Source of the DNA: Actinoalloteichus hymeniacidonis
GTDB taxonomy: Bacteria; Actinomycetota; Actinomycetes; Mycobacteriales; Pseudonocardiaceae
DNA: 64,000 nt
Reading direction: 5' to 3'
Assembly: GCF_014203365.1 (NCBI RefSeq)
Contig: NZ_JACHIS010000001.1
Span: 2,294,001 to 2,358,000 of the forward strand
Part shown: positions 60,524 to 64,000 of the stretch, piece after piece
How the letters are laid out: each line of letters begins with the position of its first letter
How positions within the stretch are numbered: the first letter of the stretch is position 1
The notes under the pieces: model-generated
What the model saw: the letters and a program-made list of their open reading frames with translations, nothing else
Databases searched by the model: none
Told to the model about the DNA's origin: nothing
Program-made: the position numbers and the translations under genes

Positions 60524-63500
60524 TCAGCTGGCGCCCGCCGTCAGATCGGTGAGTGCACCGATCAACTCGGACCAGGCGATTCGGTCGGCCAGGGTGAATG
60601 TCGACCAGCCCTTGTCCTTGCTGCCCTCGGTCCACAGCCACACGTCGGTGATCTCCTGCACCGGATCGGGTGCGCCCATGACCGAGATCCCGGGGCTGAT
60701 CCGAATCAGCGCGCCGCGCTCGCCGAATTGCCGCACCAAGGAGATGCGACTACCTCGGGTGCCTGCTTCGACACCCTCCAACTTCCAGCCGGTGCGTTCC
60801 AATCCCAGTACCCGACCCGTCGGTGCGGTGCGGCCGTTGAAGGCAGACAGCCTCGTCGGATCCTGTTCCTGCGTGTCGCGTTCGTAGACCGGCCTGCCCA
60901 GCTGCGGGAACGGTTGCAGGATCTCGTAATCGGCGAAGACGTCGGTCCAGGCTTTCACCAGCTCGCCGAGCTGTAGGGGATGGGCGATACCGACCCTGGC
61001 GTCCGCCGGGATCGGACCGGGGTTGGACTCCCGGCCGCCGATGGTGTTCCCAGCATCATCGGCCGCCGTGGGCTGCACCGCGAATTCCGCGTCCTCGACG
61101 TCGGCCAGACTGCGATCCTCGGCAACGCGGAAGGTGCCGATCAGCTCACCGTCCCTCTCCACCACCCACACCAGTCTGCGCACCAGCTGACACAACAGCG
61201 GATGGCGCAGCAGACTCGTCTCGAACTCCGCCCACCGCCAACGGCGGCCGACGATCAGCGCCGCCTCTAAGCGACGCACCTGCTCGGTGGCGATGCCGCG
61301 CACCGACTTCTTGAGCGCGGTGAACCGCTGGTAGGACGAGGTCGCCAGCTCCGCGTCGTCGCGGACACCGGGCTTGGGCAGGCTCTTGCGCGACTTGCCG
61401 TCCTCACCGGTGACGAACGGTTTCAGTTGCTCGTCGAAGCCGACGATGAATCGACGCGGCCCGTAGTCCAGCTCCAGCGTGCCGTTCGGCGACAGTCCGA
61501 GGTCCGGCACCAGGCGGTCGGCGAACTGCTCGGTGGTCAGGCCGAGCCGATCCGCGTCCGCGCGGATGGCCCATCCTGCCTGCCGTGCCAGGCTCGCGGG
61601 TTTGTTCGTCTTCGCGATCGAGTGCACCAGCCGCAGGGTGTGATCGGTGTCCATCGTGCGTAGCGCGCCGAAGCCTGCCATACCGTAGCCGGCGGAACCA
61701 CTGCTCACCCAGAAACCGAGGAAACCCGCGAGTCGGGTCGCCGCCGCGTCATCGCCGAAGCGGCCCACCACGGTCAACACCCATTCGGTGTCGGCGGGCC
61801 GGTGCGCCGCCAGCCAGTCCTCGAAGAGCGCCCGGGCGAACCGGCTCAGCGAGGTCGGATCGCATGCCTGTCTGATCAGGTGCAGACCGGAGTAATCGCC
61901 GTAGAGACCGCCGATGGCGACCAGGGTGAGCAGGGCGCGGACGGACTCCCGAGGTAGTGCCGCTGATCGATCACGCAGCAGGATCTGCGGCAGCAGCCCG
62001 AGATCCAACCAGTCGCCGAGCGTCGGGATCGTGGCCGCAGGCTCGTCCAACGGTCTGAGGCGCAGCAGCTGTTCCACGATGGGACCGGCCGCATCGCCCC
62101 TGCTCCCGGCGGCCTCGACGACCGCCTCGGTCGAGGTGAGTTCGGCGACGAACCGCAGCGCCTCGCGGGCCTGCTGACGCCGCCGCCAGTCCTCGCTCAG
62201 TGCCCCCGACAGCAGATACGGCACGATCGTGGCCCCATGCCTGCGCAGATACGCCTCGGCGACCGGGCGCCGAGGATCGTCCGGGAGCAGTCCGCCCATC
62301 AAGACATTGGTGATGTCGACGGTGCGGAACGGCAACAACGCCCACAGATACTCGGCGGGCGGCGACTTCTTGGCGACCGTCCACAGGTTCTTCGCCGCCG
62401 ATTCTGGTCGCGCAGCGGCCAGTCGATATAGCCAGGCCGGATCGGAGGGCAGTGTTTCCGGATACCAGTACCGCAGGCGGCCCGAGGTGTACCTCTCGGG
62501 CGCCTCCACCAGCACGGGGATGTCCCACGCCGAGTCGAGCTTGCGCTTCTGGAACGCCTCGCCGATCTCGTCCCAGTCCGGTGTCCCCGACCACGGCGTC
62601 TCGGCAGGCATCGCCGCCCACTGTTCGCGTTCGCCGGGGGCCCAACACGCCCCTTCCTCGGCCACGGCACCGAGTTCGCCCTCGACCGGGCCGGTCTGGG
62701 GCCCGTCCCGTAGCCAGGAGCCCGATGCGAGGAAGTCCGGCAGGCTCGTATCCTCGGCGACCGGCCACCAGTCGGTGGGGCGCGGCACCGAGGCGCGGGC
62801 GGCGGTCACCAGTTCGGCCGCCCCGTCGACGGCACAGAACTCGGGGTCGGCCAGCAGTTCGTGCAGCAACCACGCGGCCACCAGCGCGGCCTGCCGCGTG
62901 GTCGGGTCCGCTTCCGTCGATTCGTCGACGGCCAGAGCCGGGAGCCGTCGTAGCGCCCGCAGCGGGAACCGGCGGGCTGCGGCCGACACGGTGGCATAGG
63001 CGTGCCGGGTACCGAGTTGCGCTGCCAGTACGTCGAAAGCGGCGTCGGTGGGCAGGGCGGCCAACACCTCGTAGACCCGGGCCCGCAGCGGTGCCAGCGA
63101 GCCGAGGGCGGCCAACACCGTCTCCAGCACCGGCAGCAGTCCCGCGCCCACCCGCTCGGCCAGGGTGAACACGTCCTCGGCCGTGGTCGGTATCGCGACC
63201 TCGCCCCAGCTCGACACCGCCGTGAGGTGCTCGGCCGTGGCAACGGTACGCAGCACCAATCCGCGTTGCGCCGCCAGCGCGAGGCCGAGCCACGGCGCCT
63301 GCACCACAGACTCGATGCGGTCGCTCTCGGTCGGTGTCAGATAGCAGGCGACCAACCGTTGCATCTCGCTGCCGTCGAGAACCGGTTCGCTCTCATCCGC
63401 GGCGTGACGCGGCGAGTCTGCGGGCGGACCGTAGGCGACCAGCTCCTGTGCTGCGGCCAGATAATCGGCGTCTGAAGCAATCGACAGCAGGGCCCGTACC

Positions 63501-64000
63501 CGGCGCGCCACCTGTTCGCCCGACCAGCCGAACGGCTGCCGGGTGTCCGAGTCGCGGCGCCGCAGATGCCGGGGCACCTGCGGATCCAATGACCTGCGAC
63601 CGGTTCCCGCCACATGCTCGATGCCCGCCAGCTCCGCCACGGCCGTGGCCGTGAACACGAGACCGTGGTCCTTCGCCCAGACGTCGGCGAATGCCGCGAG
63701 GCTGTCGAGGCGCTTGACATCGGCGGTGGCGGCGACGACCGCGAACACCGCCGCCGCACCGAGCGGGGTCGGCTCGTCCGCCAAGTGCGCTCGACCCGCC
63801 GCAGCAACGTCCTCGGACCCGTGTTCGCCGGTCAGTGCCTCCGTCAGAGCGGACTCGGCCTTGGTCAGTAAGCGGCGGACCTTGGCCCGAGCGCCCCGAT
63901 CCGGCTCGACGGCCGACTCGACTCTGCTGTGGCGCCAGGGATCGATGCGAGCCGCCCAGCTCTCGGGGACGACGAACGAGTCCTCGTTCGTCGCGGTGAG
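60524..64000 (-). CDS. DUF4132-domain protein (YehI/MolR-like), N-terminus outside window
   Basis: The frame is open to the right edge (1158 codons in window); the edge sequence reads ATNEDSFVVPESW, which looks near-N-terminal. The C-terminal third carries the DUF4132 domain: GLTTEQFADRLVPDLGL, VGFDEQLKPFV, HPLLCQLVRRLVWV, and FADYEILQPFPQLGRPV. The preceding part is helical, perhaps HEAT-like repeats. In E. coli the DUF4132 protein YehI (MolR) lies near the MoxR/VWA/SWIM genes yehL-M-P-Q, matching this locus. No catalytic residues are known. It probably works with the downstream MoxR operon. Confidence 0.88.
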   Translation of the reverse strand, partial: LTATNEDSFVVPESWAARIDPWRHSRVESAVEPDRGARAKVRRLLTKAESALTEALTGEHGSEDVAAAGRAHLADEPTPLGAAAVFAVVAATADVKRLDSLAAFADVWAKDHGLVFTATAVAELAGIEHVAGTGRRSLDPQVPRHLRRRDSDTRQPFGWSGEQVARRVRALLSIASDADYLAAAQELVAYGPPADSPRHAADESEPVLDGSEMQRLVACYLTPTESDRIESVVQAPWLGLALAAQRGLVLRTVATAEHLTAVSSWGEVAIPTTAEDVFTLAERVGAGLLPVLETVLAALGSLAPLRARVYEVLAALPTDAAFDVLAAQLGTRHAYATVSAAARRFPLRALRRLPALAVDESTEADPTTRQAALVAAWLLHELLADPEFCAVDGAAELVTAARASVPRPTDWWPVAEDTSLPDFLASGSWLRDGPQTGPVEGELGAVAEEGACWAPGEREQWAAMPAETPWSGTPDWDEIGEAFQKRKLDSAWDIPVLVEAPERYTSGRLRYWYPETLPSDPAWLYRLAAARPESAAKNLWTVAKKSPPAEYLWALLPFRTVDITNVLMGGLLPDDPRRPVAEAYLRRHGATIVPYLLSGALSEDWRRRQQAREALRFVAELTSTEAVVEAAGSRGDAAGPIVEQLLRLRPLDEPAATIPTLGDWLDLGLLPQILLRDRSAALPRESVRALLTLVAIGGLYGDYSGLHLIRQACDPTSLSRFARALFEDWLAAHRPADTEWVLTVVGRFGDDAAATRLAGFLGFWVSSGSAGYGMAGFGALRTMDTDHTLRLVHSIAKTNKPASLARQAGWAIRADADRLGLTTEQFADRLVPDLGLSPNGTLELDYGPRRFIVGFDEQLKPFVTGEDGKSRKSLPKPGVRDDAELATSSYQRFTALKKSVRGIATEQVRRLEAALIVGRRWRWAEFETSLLRHPLLCQLVRRLVWVVERDGELIGTFRVAEDRSLADVEDAEFAVQPTAADDAGNTIGGRESNPGPIPADARVGIAHPLQLGELVKAWTDVFADYEILQPFPQLGRPVYERDTQEQDPTRLSAFNGRTAPTGRVLGLERTGWKLEGVEAGTRGSRISLVRQFGERGALIRISPGISVMGAPDPVQEITDVWLWTEGSKDKGWSTFTLADRIAWSELIGALTDLTAGAS

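Noticed and set aside
1-64000. Biosynthetic gene cluster, prophage, insertion sequences or CRISPR array
   Set aside because: No PKS/NRPS core, transposase, integrase, phage structural genes, regularly spaced repeats or cas genes were found in any frame.

Overview
The window comes from a high-GC actinomycete. Reading frames are GC3-rich, GTG and TTG starts are common, and several families are typically actinobacterial: an XRE-DUF5753/DUF397 pair, a PepSY/DUF5134 pair, an ESX-type WXG100/EspC/YbaB cassette, and a VOC/UvrA-like pair. The gene content fits Pseudonocardiales (an Actinoalloteichus- or Saccharopolyspora-like organism), but the genus cannot be fixed from sequence alone. I see no rRNA, tRNA, insertion sequence or CRISPR array.

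Layout. 0-10 kb: a truncated NmrA-type oxidoreductase diverges from an AraC regulator. It is followed by a complete peptide-type ABC importer with a gamma-glutamyltransferase inside the operon and a FadR/GntR regulator with two matching sites. 10-20 kb: a structured leader RNA precedes a PepSY membrane protein and a DUF5134 metal-type membrane protein. Then come TetR | VOC + UvrA-like (drug resistance type), an amidase with its AtzG-like partner, and MFS | TetR with paired palindromic operators. 20-23 kb: an AT-richer ESX-type secretion-substrate cassette. 23-33 kb: a sensor-type regulator, a sugar-type ABC importer and a catabolic set (two acetyl-xylan-esterase-fold proteins, a SelA-like PLP lyase and RidA), apparently one operon.

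33-45 kb is the accessory region. It holds a lactonase and an unrecognised five-gene operon whose genes overlap by 4 bases. That operon diverges from an XRE-DUF5753/DUF397 pair across two repeated operators. A type I restriction system (hsdR-hsdS-hsdM) follows, with a HEPN RNase-like gene at its 3' end behind a strong hairpin. 45-52 kb: a possibly decayed DUF6973 protein with a membrane-anchored neighbour, an FkbM-like methyltransferase, an acyltransferase with a long disordered arm, an NAD(P)-binding oxidoreductase and a serine hydrolase.

52-64 kb holds a DUF4132 / MoxR ATPase / DUF5682 / VWA / SWIM cluster. It corresponds in gene content to the uncharacterised yehI and yehL-M-P-Q genes of E. 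coli. The DUF4132 gene runs off the right edge and is followed by a 5'-truncated copy of itself. This cluster and the five-gene overlapping operon are the strongest candidates for undescribed systems.
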